Positions 32,478-44,036 of a DNA stretch of 64,000 bases are shown here, piece after piece. The number at the start of each line of letters is the position of its first letter. The stretch's first letter is position 1. The notes under the pieces were generated by a model. That model searched no databases. It was not told the DNA's origin and saw nothing but the letters and a program-made list of their open reading frames with translations. A program made the translations under genes and the position numbers. Origin of the DNA: Caprella mutica (lineage: Eukaryota; Arthropoda; Malacostraca; Amphipoda; Caprellidae); contig CANNZV010002308.1 in the NCBI GenBank assembly GCA_947561585.1, positions 1 to 64,000 on the forward strand. Direction: 5' to 3'.

Positions 32478-35072
32478 ATTTGTTCCGTGGAAACCGAATT
32501 TTAATAATGAAGAGAAAAACAAGGGTGGTAATAAAAAAGTCTATATTTCTTCAAGCTTTCGATTTTTTCAAAAAATCATCCTCAGGAAACCTAAATATAT
32601 CTTAATTCTACTATATGAATACAAAATTCTCCTATCTAGGATACAGAAATCAATAAATATCACTAATGTTACAATTAATTAAGTTAAATAAACAAATAAA
32701 TGAACTCAGTGAAAAACAATCTACATATAAAAGAAAAAATCATTTTAAAATAAATAATTCAGTTGAAGCCCCTTGTGAATTTAATTGGGGCTTCTGTTCA
32801 TAAATAAAAATGGATTCCAATGTCCTCAAATCGTAACTATTGCAGGTTGATAAAATTTTGAAATCATTTTCCGAAATTTGATGGTTATTATCATATGAAT
32901 GGTTTAAAATTTTGCTATTTTCTTGATTAGATAAAACAGTATAAAACCTCTGTGTTGACAAACTCGAACCTTTAATTGTTTCCTTGTCTCGCCTATGTAG
33001 GCCGCGGAGCACTGTCCGCAAGTGAATTTATAAATGACGTTGGAAACAAGTAAAGGTGGGAGTTTGTCCTTATACTTAAACATATTGCCAATAGTGTTAG
33101 AAGAATTGAAAATGAATTTAGGATCGATTTGAGGATAAAACTTACTAATTAAAGATGTTAATTTACGTTTGAGGACATTGGAATAATGGCCTAAATATTC
33201 TAACTTAACATAAATTGGTTTCCTAGAACAAGTTATTTTAGTAGGAGGTGGATTATATAAATTGTCTATTGTCTTCCTAAACATACTATCTATAATTTTG
33301 TTTGTGAACTTATTTCTCAAAAAATATTCCCTAAGATAAGACAATTCATTTTCAAACAAAGTTACATTAGAACAAATCCTAAAGGCCCTATAAACTAAAC
33401 ATGAAATAATATTGAGTTTAAAACTAAAAGGAATAAAAGAATTAAATTTCATACCAAGGCCAGTGAACGTTTTCTTGCGATATACAGAAGTAATAAATTT
33501 ATCATTTTCTCTACTTATTAAAACGTCTAAGAAATTTAATTTGGAATCAATTTCAGTCTCACAAGTGAATTTAATATTAGAATGTTGAGAATTTAAATAG
33601 TTTAGAAATTTTGTAATGTGAGAACTGTGCCTAAAAAGTATGAAAGTATCGTCAATGTATCTTTTATAAACTACTGGTTTAAAGTCAGAAGGACAATTAT
33701 TGAGCCAATTTACTTCATGATAGCACAAGAAAACGTTCGCTAGCGTTGGACCTAAGGGATTACCCATAGCTACACCATCAAACTGAGAATATAAAACATT
33801 ATTAAAAATAAATAACACCTCCTTTACAGCCATTTCCAGAAGATTTTTAAAATATAATTTTGTAAAAGAAGGGACATCATAAATATTGTTGTCGTACAAT
33901 GAATCGGAAGCAATATTAATAGTTTCATTTATGGGAATATTTGTAAAAAGTGACTTAATGTCAAAACTAGCCATTACATACTTATTACTATTTGGAGTGT
34001 TGATTATATCTTTAACAAATGAGAAACTATCTTGAACAGTATATTGGTTAGAAGTGAGTGGAGTTAAATATGGTAGAAGAAATTTAGAGATTTTATAACC
34101 AGCTGTGCCTATTGATGATAAAATTGGTCGTAAAGGGACATTAACTTTATGAATTTTGGGTAAACCATACATTACCCCCGGTGAAGAGCTGGACAGCCTC
34201 AGATGGTCGTGTACAGCTTGACTGATGTGCTTCTCTTTAAGAAGTTTTGCCAAAAATCGATTAATTTTGTCTTCGTGTCTTAATGTAACTTTAAACCAGT
34301 CTTCATTTATAATTTTAAATTTGGTGGTGTCCGAAATAATCTCTTGCATCTTTGAGTTGTAATCTTCTTTGTTCAAAATAACTATGCCGTTTCCTTTATC
34401 AGGTTTTAAAATAACGATATCCTTATCTTTGCTCAAATTTTGAAGTGTGCTAACTAGTTCCTTATCCGGGTTGAGACTATGAGGGTTGAAGGAGTAAAAT
34501 GTGCTGTAAGCAAGGTGTTTCAATGAAGTCCTTACTCGATTTAAACCATCGGGAAGAAGTGGTGAGATGTCATTATTTTTCAAATCAGTGAATAGTTTTT
34601 CAAAAGAGAGGAAAAATTTGTGATAATTTATTTTCTTAGGAGGAAGTCCAAATTTGAGTCCATTAGCTAGGGCATTTACTTCATTTGTTGATAATCTTTT
34701 TCTTGAGTAATTAAATATTAAGTTACTAGGGTCAAGCTCCTCTCGTGCTGTTCGTAATCCCAAATTAAAAAGTTTACGTCTATGAATTTCTTTAACTTCA
34801 TCTATTTTGTTACTGTTTTGGTTGTTGATATATGAGAAGAGATGGTTGAAATCTATCCATGATGTTGTTGCTTGCAGATCACTACAAAGTATGGAATATC
34901 TTGATAATAATGTGCGTTTTTGAGTTCTCTTTTCATTTAATTCATCTTCCAGAAGTTTCTTCTGGAAATCGCTGTAAAAGGAGGTGCGACGAATTCACAA
35001 GGGGCTTCAACTGAATTATTTATTTTAAAATGATTTTTTCTTTTATATGTAGATTGTTTTTCACTGAGTTCA
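32478..35072 (-). mobile_element. Penelope-like element (PLE), 5'-truncated with inverted tail copy
   Basis: CCTATTTTTATAG stands at 32465-32477 and 35073-35085, a 13-bp target duplication. Copy B of the host repeat shows the uninterrupted sequence. About 80 bp at the 3' end of the element (32701-32780) reappears inverted at its 5' end (34990-35069) with almost no change. PLEs are known for such rearranged ends. A hairpin-type 3' tail motif lies near 32555-32584 (minus strand CCTGAGGATGATTTTTTG, then AAAAAATCGAAAGC). Confidence 0.88.
32740..34989 (-). pseudogene. PLE reverse transcriptase with GIY-YIG endonuclease, frameshifted
   Basis: The frame is open on the minus strand from the 5' inverted repeat to 32904. 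There is no in-frame ATG in the first hundred codons, so the true start is lost. Counting from a TTG at 34763 (619 codons), visible motifs are KPDKGNGIVIL (120-130), YGLPKIHK (199-206), RT motif A FDIKSLFTNIP (267-277), VAMGNPLGP (331-339) and catalytic YIDD (369-372). The GIY-YIG start is near 577-592 (IYKFTC, AAYIGETRKQ). Just after a conserved QHRG, near 32960, a one-base shift moves the rest of the nuclease (FKILSTCNSYDLRTLESIFI) into another frame that stops at 32740. RT residues are intact but the nuclease is split, so this copy is probably dead. The family assignment is firm. Confidence 0.92.
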
Positions 35073-35508
35073 CCTATTTTTATAGTGCCGTTTTTTCTAT
35101 TATGCATATTTAATATTCATACCTTAAAGAACTTACAATGGATTAACCATTATAATGAAAATACATAAGATAGAGTGTAGAAATCCTTAAATCAAGATTT
35201 TTCAAGTAGTCAGATTTGAAGACGATTTAGATATAAAGTCCTACATTTCCAAGCAACAATGTTTAAAAATTCCAAAAAATTGGTTAGTTGCGACCGCAGA
35301 CTTTGATTTACAACTTCACGGCAATAGATTTGTTGGTCAAAAAGATTTTTTTCAAAAACTAATTAAAAAATATAAATACTAAATTGTCTTCCAGAGTTTG
35401 AATTTAAAAAGAAATAGGCGGGAAAAGTCCAGCGGGGAATATTTCGACGAGGAAAAGTCCATGCAGGGAAAAGTCCGGCGGGTAATAGTATGTTTCCCGG
35501 ATTAGATG

Positions 35509-36290
35509 CAGGCATCCCCCGCTTTAATTACCAAATCACGACTCAGTTTAATTACCAAACGGTAACTAAAGCGAATAATAGTAACAAGAAATATATAATT
35601 GTCACACCTTGATTACACATCTCATTTTCTATGAGTTATAGAAAGAAAATTCCTTTTAGAGTTATAGTACTATATAAGAATATATTTGTGACAGAATTTC
35701 TCATTCCATATATTTACGTTTTTTACGTAATTATTAGCTATCGTCACTGCCTGGGTGCCCAGAATTAACTTCAATTTTTGTTGATTCAAATCCGTAATTT
35801 TCATATTTATTGTATAACTAATTTTTCATATTTGCTAATTTTTTAATCTCTTTGCTAATTTTCATCTCTTTGTCAAGTAGTCGATTGTTCCAATAATGTT
35901 CGAATTGGAGATTACTTGTTAGAATCTGAATCTCTCAGTGTTAGAGCAATTCCCATCTGATAAAACTGTTGTGCTAATACCTCTCCGAGGAAGTGCCTAA
36001 ATTATCTAAAAGTAAGTTGCTGTGTTATGTAAAATTTAAATAGGTAGGTTTAAAATAAGTTAATGTGTATTAGGAAAATTAAAAGCTATTAGGGCACTCA
36101 GGTAATCTAGTCATTTAAAATAATTTGTCATTTATAAAATCTTTCTAAAGGAGAAATTTTTGAAACTTATTTCTATAATAATTTGTTAACAGACTCATCT
36201 TGTTAGCTATGTACTTCTTGTGCTCAAAGTAGATGTCGAATATTTTTTTTAGTACAGTAAAGTTTTTTTCCGGTGAATGAGTAGCTACCC
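35509..36290. other. AT-rich, no gene seen
   Basis: No supported ORF or repeat. Confidence 0.5.
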
Positions 36291-36293
36291 TAA

Positions 36294-36956
36294 AGGCCCT
36301 GTTACACGGTGCGAGTAAACGTGCGAGTTGGCAAAGCGAGTTACCTTAGTGCAGCTACTTTCACAGTGTGACCACATCAGTCGAGTAACCGTCATGTGCA
36401 GGAGGTTAGTAACTCGCATGCGAGTTACTACAATTTTGTTTGTTTTTACTCGCCACTCATGGGCGAGTCAGCCACTCGCCTCCGAAACTCGGATGTCAAC
36501 TTGCATGGTGTTGCAACATAACAGTAACTCGTACGTCATGCAGATATAACTAGGATTTTAATATTAATCAAATTAAATAAAGATTAAACAAATTAATAAA
36601 ATGTTACTAAATTAATGAAAATAGTAATTATTAATCAATAAAAATAGTAATTAGGTATTAATCAAATTAATAAAATATTAATTATTATTTAAATTGGGCT
36701 AATAAAATAATAATTAAAATAATAAATTGTTAATTAATTTAATAATAAATTGTTAATTAGATTAAAAATTGTTAATAAAATGAATAAATATTATAATACA
36801 AAATGCGAGTGTATAGGTTCAGTAACTGTCTATTTACAAGCCATCAGCTCGCACTTGTGTGACCGGGTGAGGCGAGTCGAGCTACTCGCATGCGAGTACA
36901 GTGGGACAGCTGCTGTCCACTATCATGACAGTAACTCGCACCGTGTAACAAGGCCT
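36294..36956. mobile_element. TAA-flanked MITE (PIF/Harbinger-like)
   Basis: 663 bp. The ends AGGCCCTGTTACACGGTG and, inverted, AGGCCTTGTTACACGGTG are flanked by TAA (36291-36293, 36957-36959). ACTCGCATGCGAGT-type palindromes recur in both halves, and an AT-rich middle is without ORF. Confidence 0.85.
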
Positions 36957-36959
36957 TAA

Positions 36960-39559
36960 AGCTTTAGTAGATTACTTACTATATAAAATCGCTTGCAATC
37001 CTATTTATATTTAGGATCAATATTTGTTGCCGTTCTAAAACTTTTTTAATAATTAACTTTAAAATTAGTTGGACCAATTATAACCCTATTTCTTAGTAAT
37101 TGTCACTATTATGTATGAATTTATTTTGCTTGAATATGTACTTATATAGGCCTTCATTAATTCCAGGCAATCTGTCCAGTATCATGGAAATATACTACTT
37201 GGTCCACGAAGGAGTTTTTCACTGAGTGTATCCCTCTACCGAAACCTTGGTGCACTCCAGTACCGGAGTGATAATATTAATAATAACATACAGTCTTTCA
37301 GTGTTTGTGACTGTGATTAAAGTTTAAGGTCGTGCATTTAATAAATGTTTTAAAATCTACCCATAGCTTAACTCTCTATTAATAGATACTTAGATTTCTA
37401 TGATTATTGTGTTACATTTAACAAACATCTACTTTATGCTCTATGAAATATTTTTGGTAGTAGGGTACAAAGTTCCAAGTTAATGGTTGGTTTTACAATT
37501 ATATAAAAAAATTATGTGTTCGAAAATATAGAACCGTGCAATAACACGGAACTAACCCTAAAATAGGCCATGTTGAATTTTTGAACCATTTGCTTCTGAT
37601 AACCTCTTCTGAATTATAATTTTGATGTTTTTTTAGTTACCGTGAAATAATCACAAAAATTGTCAGTTTTCTATGTCTACGAACGGTTCTTATTTCGAGA
37701 CATGTCTCAAAATAAGTACAACTTTTATTAAAGCAAGGTGTACTTAAAGCGAGGCCTACCAGTACATATCATTCCGCGCCAATAACTAATCCCCCACTGT
37801 TAATGGACGCAACTAAAACTATCGCAAGAGTCTCAGGAGAACCGATATTGTAGCTCTCTCTGCTATTAGGTGATACACACATGCAAAACAAATGGAAACT
37901 TTACGCATCGCAGGAAGGGATTGAGTGGGGAAACCTGCGTGAGTTACGCGCTCTCTCGGGAGGTATTACGCCACCTCTACAATGAGAACTTTATTCACTG
38001 GCGGAAGAATCGAGAAAATAAAAGTGATGATGTATATGATATGGGGAGGGAGAAAGAGAACCAGAATAGATTGGAAGAGAAAAGCTCTGTGATGCCTATT
38101 CTGATATCCTCTGAGGTATATTATTAGTCCGCTGTGATAGTATGAAATGCTGTATAAGAATTCGAATAATGAAAGCTAATTCATTACATTTTCAATACAA
38201 TACCTGATCAAAATAATTAACTTGAACAAATTAACCCACTTGTATGTGAAACTATTTTTTTTTATAAAATTCATTATATTTGATTGGATAATTCGTCTTT
38301 TCTAGATAAATATTTTTTTTCGTCAACTGAGGGTTTCTCTCACCCTGCAATGCTAAATGGCGCTCCTTTTGAAGCAATTAGCGCCCTCTCTCGGCAGGAC
38401 TTTTCTCCTTCTGGTCGGAATGTTAATTACACCCTACTCGCGTTTTCTAATTAGCATACACCGCTCATATTACTTCCGGAGCATTCAATTAACCTTTCCA
38501 AAAAGAGAACTTTTGGAGAGAGCTTTTAAGGAACCATACTGGACTCAAATTCCGAATAGATTCTTTCGCGATTCCCAGCAATAGGCAAAAAGTACATATT
38601 TGATTTGGTGCCGCGTCAAAATTCCTCAAATTCCCTCTGATTTTTGCCGATTGAAATGTTATTAGAGGATCTAAAAAAGAGGAGGAGCCTAAATAATTAT
38701 AAAGATTGAGATCGAATTTCAAAACACCTGATTGGTTGTTAATAGGTTGGAAATAGCGGTGCTTTATTAGCTGCTTTCTGATTGGTCGGTGATTTGAAAA
38801 TATTATAATGAGGAACTGAAACTAATAATAGATTATCTTAAGTGTATTAAGTATTCTAAGAATAAAGTAGAAACTTATTTTAATCATCACGGCGACTTGA
38901 AAACTAAAGATAGAAAGGTAGAGATCACAATTCATTCATCAAAGTGTGCTATCAATACTTTGAACTCATTCTGAACCTAAAAATCACCTGATAAGCACAG
39001 TTAACATCCTCCGAGGAAAGAATACCCCCACGACAAAAATCGAATATGTAATAGTAATTCACATCCTATTCTAACAATTATCAAAAAGCACATAACAGAT
39101 ATTCGCAAAGTAGGAGGAGGTTAATTCGAAAAATGTTTATTTTTTCAATAAAGTGCACATTTTGTCACTATCGAAGCAGGCTGGAGGACGGAGTTTTAGT
39201 CTCAGATGAAGGATTTTTGAGGATGTTTACGGGAGGAATTTTTCCTCGAAGGTTTTTTTCGGATGACTGACGGTAGATATATTATACAGGTTAATCTTTA
39301 GATGCAGAATTTTTTCATCGTGTAAACTGTAGATATATCAGGAGGAAATTGAATAATTGTGGGAGAAAATATTGTTGGGAATACGTTTGTTCGTGTATTG
39401 CAACAACCACAAATTTTATTAGTTTAGATGTGGTAGGTATTAATTAAAGCTCCTCTCCAGGTGCGAGAAAAATGAGTTTATTACATAATAATATTGTAAA
39501 ACTAAGGTGAAACATAATAGGAAAATTGTATTATTTTTATATTTTTAATATGCTTTTTA
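36960..39559. other. Unique or unrecognised sequence, no supported gene
   Basis: The open frames at 37870-38127 and 38357-38584 (85 and 75 codons) have no motif, no splice context I trust and no relatives I recognise. Small palindromes: GAGACATGTCTC near 37700 and CACTCCAGTACCGGAGTG near 37253. Confidence 0.5.
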
Positions 39560-39870
39560 TAGTTTTTGACAATTGTACGAAACACTAATATGACACTGAA
39601 GAAAAAGATTGGACACTCTTTGTTTTGATTTTCGGTTAGAATTTAATTAACAAATTTTGTAAATGATTACCTGAGTTAATTAAAGTTTTACAGACTATTT
39701 AATTTTAAATAGATTACACCTACCTAATTTACATTCAAAACAAACGGTGTGAAATCTTTTTATTAGACTAAAAATAGCAATTCTGAAGTAGAACGGACTA
39801 TTTGGTTTTCAACAAAATGATGTGAAATAGTATAGTTGCATTAATTGAAAAATTTGCTGCCAATTGGTGT
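39560..39870. repeat. Dispersed repeat R2, copy 3 (partial)
   Basis: CTGAAGAAAAAGATTGGACA at 39595 matches 14970-14990, and TTCAACAAAATGATG near 39810 matches 15308. About 300 bp with indels. Confidence 0.6.
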
Positions 39871-40087
39871 TTAATTTGTTGTTAACATTTTAGCATTTTT
39901 CCTTTTAAGCTACCTATGACATACGACATATACCTTAAAAAGCTTTACTCCCGATCAGGAATTCTATGTAGTCAGGTCTAGAACTCAATAATGGAATAAA
40001 AATTTATTTATATTTCAGAAGAATGATATAAAAATGTAATTTTATTCACTTTATTCAATTTCAATCTATTTTAAATTATAGTTTTAG

Positions 40088-40215
40088 ATGATAGTGCTCG
40101 AGTTATAATTAAATTCTTTGTTCACCTCTTCATTTTCCTCTTTCATCCGTAAGTTAAGCCATCAGTGCTTTCCTTTGTTAAGTGACTGCATTCACGGAGT
40201 AGCTTTTCTGCATTC
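40088..40215 (+). repeat. Dispersed repeat R1, copy 1 left part (split by foldback copy B; continues about 41653-41700)
   Basis: TTCACCTCTTCATTTTCCTC through GAGTAGCTTTTCTGCATTCA matches 45775-45895 and the complement of 54415-54520. After the insertion the repeat resumes with GTCACTGACGTTGGTAAGTG at 41653. Confidence 0.8.
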
Positions 40216-40224
40216 ATGAGCATT

Positions 40225-41643
40225 GGAAACTGACTTTTCCCCGCCGGATTTTTCACCACCAGGACTATTCCCCGCCAGGACTTTACCCCGCCGGATTTAT
40301 TAAAAATTTAACTCTGGAAGATAATTTAATGTTTCGATTATTTATTTAATTTTCTACAATAAATAGTTTTGACAAATAAGTCCGTTCCCACGAAATTATA
40401 TGACGAAGTGTGCAGTCTCAAAAACAGACCTTATTTTTCTTTTAATATTATTGTCACATATTACTACTTGACTGGAAATGGGCCACCACTGGGGTACTCT
40501 TTGAACCGAACCCGTTTTGTATTGGTTACTAATCGATAATTAGTTTCATTGGAGAATTTTAGAGAAAATGTATGGCAATATAAATATATAAATCATTCTG
40601 AAACCTGATTAATGACTACGCGAAAAGTCTTGATTTAAGGATTTCTGCACTCTAGCTTACGTAGGTATTTTCATAATAATGGCTGTAAGATTTTTAAGGG
40701 ACAACTGTTAAATATACATATTAGAAAAAAGGACACTAAAAAAGAGGTCAATATTTAGTGTAATAAAAATCTATAGTAGGTTTATTAATTATGTGGTATA
40801 GTAATTAAAAAATTAATTAATAAAATTAATTAAATTCATTAATACTCTGGAAAAGCATACATTTGAACGAGTAGTTAATAGATCCCCATTTTATATAATA
40901 GCTGAAAAATAGAAAAATAAAATTCACGATGTGTAAAACTATAGAGTTTGATTAACTTAATAAAACGAAGGTGCTGAATTAGAGTAACTTGCGACACTTG
41001 TAACCCTTAGTATTGCAATAATGTTTGTACTTTGTAGCATCTCTTAATTATATGCGAAAATACGAAGGCGCAGTCTGAAAATCGAACGAACAATTTGAAT
41101 ACATACGGGAATCAAATTCTATTAATAAAATTTGTCTTCTATTGATAATTTTTTTGTTTTATCAAAATCATACTTTAGTAACCTAAATTACTGTTATTTT
41201 ATTCGGCGGGGAAAAGTCCTGGCGGGGAAAAGCTCTGGCGGGGAAAAGTCCTAGCGGGGAAAAGTTCTGGCGGGGAAAAGCCCTGGCGGGGAAAAGTTCT
41301 GGCGGGGAAAAGTTCTGGCGGGGAAAAGTTCTGGCGGGGAAAAGTCCTGGCGGGGAAAAGTCCTGGCGGGGAAAAGTCCTGGCGGGGAAAAGTTCTGGCG
41401 GGGAAAAGTTCTGGCGGGGAAAAGTCCTAGCGGGGAAAAGTTCTGGCGGGGAAAAGCCCTGGCGGGGAAAAGTTCTGGCGGGGAAAAGTTCTGGCAGGGA
41501 AAAGTCCTGGTGGGGAAAAGTCCTGGCGGGGAAAAGTTCTAGCGGGGAAAAGTCCTGGTGGGGAAAAGTCCTGGTGGGGAAAAGTCCTGGTGGGGAAAAG
41601 TCCTGGTGGGGAAAAGTCCTGGCGGGGAAAAGTCCTAGTTCCC
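40225..41643 (+). mobile_element. Foldback-like element with tandem-repeat termini, copy B
   Basis: 1.4 kb, flanked by ATGAGCATT (40216-40224) and ATGACCATT (41644-41652). The empty site is visible in another R1 copy (complement of 54390-54425 reads CATCCATGAGCATTGTCACT), which proves a 9-bp duplication. The left end starts GGAAACTGACTTTTCCCCGC with about three units (to about 40295). The right end is a 27-unit array of a 16-bp unit GGCGGGGAAAAGTCCT (41207-41640) and ends TAGTTCCC. The two ends are inverted relative to each other. The interior is AT-rich and non-coding. Confidence 0.85.
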
Positions 41644-41700
41644 ATGACCATTGTCACTGACGTTGGTAAGTGACTGAACAATGAACATTGTGCCACTTTC

Positions 41701-42814
41701 CTGCTGGACTTCCCACTTCACTGGTAAGAACATTGAGTCACAGTTCTCGGGAAGTGGGTATTAACACAGGTTTGCATCTTGGATACAGAGACAAAGCATC
41801 TTGGATACAGAGACAATTAAAGCATCTTGGATACTGCTACTCTAATTTAAAACTGAAGAAAAGTTTTTATTGTTTTTTACCAGTGTACGACTGTATGCGT
41901 GCCGTCAAAATTATTGCATTTTAATCTATCAATTTCATGGACAATGATATAAGTTCAATTTATGCACTAATTATTAATCCTGACTTTGCTTTTAATCCAA
42001 AATTTTCAACTGAATAAAATAAAATAAAAGTTATTGAAACCATTTATTGAACTGATATCAGAATAATATCATATCCAGGAAAATATTCGAATTTTCTGTA
42101 CATTTAATAATAATAGTAGATATTAAATATAACAGTATTTGTAATTTATTTATTTGATTGTTTTTAATGAAAATTTATTTAAACAAAAATCAAATAAATA
42201 ATTTTAGCTAAATTTATATCATATATAATCATATGCTTTTGGAATATTTCTTCATTATTCAATCTAATGTTTTAAAATTTTATTTGCCAAATTCATTCAC
42301 ACTGTACTTGATGTACGGCAAATTATTTCATCTTTTAAACCATTGATTCACATGAATTGACTCAATTTGTCCAAAAACCGGCACGAAAATGTGAGTCAAT
42401 TTGACTCATTCCAATGATTTACTAAAAATCAATAGTAATATTGACTCCTAATTCATAGACAGATTGACTAGGGCTCAGGTAGAGTCAATCAAGAAGAAAT
42501 AGTCCAGTATTGGAGTTTTACAGCCTTGACTCAAGCGATGAGACCATTGTGAGACTGACTCACAATTTTTTTCCTTGTGTAATAATAGTCATGGTTTATT
42601 ATAATACACAAATAACCTCTAACTGTCAGAAGAACTATACCATTAATAACTTGCCTGAGGGTATAACAAATGAATCACACCTCTTATAATAACCATTCCC
42701 ATCTAGTGTCACTCGTTTTACGTGTACGTGACATGTCACAGGTACAGAGGGCTTCAGAATATGTCTACTCAGCACTTCTTTGTTAGAGACTGACGCACTT
42801 CTTCCTAAGATAAA
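41701..42814. other. AT-rich, no gene seen
   Basis: A stretch at 42345-42560 repeats TTGACTC and its complement GAGTCAA many times within about 200 bp. It is otherwise unremarkable. Confidence 0.5.
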
Positions 42815-43230
42815 ATGATTAGATACGGTACAGTCAGAGAAAAGTGTATCTGTGATGATTAGATACGGTACAGTCAGAGAAAAGTGTATCTGTGATGATT
42901 AGATACAGTACAGTGAGAGAAAAGTGTATCCGTGATGATTAGATACAGTACAGTCAGAGAAAAGTGTATCTGTGATGATTAGATACAGTACAGTCAGAAA
43001 AAAGTGTATCTGTGATGATTAGATACAGTACAGTGAGAGAAAAGTGTATCTGTGATGATTAGATACAGTACAGTCAGAGAAAAGTGTATCTGTGATGATT
43101 AGATACAGTACAGTGAGAGAAAAGTGTATCTGTGATGATTAGATACAGTACAGTCAGAGAAAAGTGTATCTGTGATGATTAGATACAGTACAGTGAGAGA
43201 AAAGTGTATCTGTGATGATTAGATACAGTT
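42815..43230. repeat. 40-bp minisatellite
   Basis: About ten units of AGATACAGTACAGTCAGAGA plus AAAGTGTATCTGTGATGATT. CAGTCAGAG and CAGTGAGAG versions alternate in the last five units, hinting at an 80-bp higher-order unit. It abuts the truncated end of the Tc3-like relic. Confidence 0.95.
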
Positions 43231-43289
43231 TACTAATTTCAATTTACGAAAAAGAAACTTTACTAATTGTAGTGTTTACAGATGTTTAA

Positions 43290-43741
43290 AAATTGATCTA
43301 TTTTTGTCATGCCAGTAGGTATCGTTGGAAGCCATCAGGACCATCTAGATTAAATTTTTTCTCATCTGAGAACAGAACTTTACTCGACTTCCCAACGTCC
43401 CATGTTTGGTGTTCGCAGCCAAACCTTAAACGGTTCTCCTTGTGACGCGGAGTAAGCTAGGGTACCTGTAGACGCTTATTATTAACCATGCCTTTTTGTC
43501 GCAAGTGTGGTCTGATGGTTATTGGACTGCAATCAGCATCTGTGGCCTTCTTAATTTGACTAGAACTGAGGCATCTCCCAGTGGATTTAGCTTTTCCATA
43601 ATTCACATCATTTAGAAAGTTGATAACCATAGTTTTACTTCGATTTAACTTTTCTGCGATTGCCCTTTGTGTCAATCCTTGCTCGTGAAAGTCTAGAACT
43701 CTAGCACGTTTAACTTCGGTACGTTTGCTTGCTTTAGGCAT
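43290..43741 (-). pseudogene. Tc3-like (Tc1/mariner) transposase relic, C-terminally truncated
   Basis: The ATG at 43741 opens 94 codons with a Tc3-type bipartite helix-turn-helix region: FHEQGLTQRAIAEKLNRSKT (about residues 18-37), NFLND and YGKAKSTGRCLSSSQIKKAT. After an in-frame TAG at 43457-43459 the same frame continues [32 protein letters not shown] and NLDGPDG. This reaches the DDE-domain motif around a catalytic Asp, then ends near 43290. The rest of the catalytic domain is missing and a 40-bp minisatellite follows. The element's 5' end is probably near 44030, where a Tc-type end (CACTCCTGATCAAAA, minus strand) lies, with a related internal GATCAAAATTATAAG near 43830-43850. One stop plus the truncation make it inactive. 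Confidence 0.88.
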
Positions 43742-44036
43742 TATTACACCCTTACACAGCGATTGCTAATCTCTAACTAAACTCTAAATAGTGCAATGAC
43801 CATAAATTTAACTTTTCATTTCCATGGTCTTATAATTTTGATCAATGGTTATCGACCTCATTTTTTAAAAATAATTTTTTAAAAATAAATTATTCTTATA
43901 ATCACTTTAAATTCAATCATGCCTTTTAGACAATGGCATTACTAACCTTAATATAGAAAAATTTAGCGTTTCTACTGAATCATGTAATATTTTTTGTCAT
44001 TTATAAACTGGTTCTAAATTTTTGATCAGGAGTGTA

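Larger units (their letters stand above)
31830..35498 (-). mobile_element. Foldback-like element with tandem-repeat termini, copy A (holds a Penelope-like element)
   Basis: GGATTAGAT flanks both ends (31821-31829 and 35499-35507), a perfect 9-bp target duplication. The left end is a run of 15-bp units GGACTTTTCCCCGCC (about 31838-32020). The right end has the inverse units (about 35415-35486) and ends GTTTCCC. The interior at 32040-32477 and 35073-35410 matches, in inverse orientation, 40310-41200 of copy B (for example 32280-32380 against 40860-40955). No transposase is present. Tandemly repeated inverted ends and 9-bp duplications are features of Drosophila Foldback elements and MULEs. Assignment to that class is inferred. 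Confidence 0.82.

Noticed and set aside
37870..38584. Two plus-strand frames of 85 and 75 codons
   Set aside because: No recognisable domain, no relatives and no regulatory context. Frames of this length are expected by chance.
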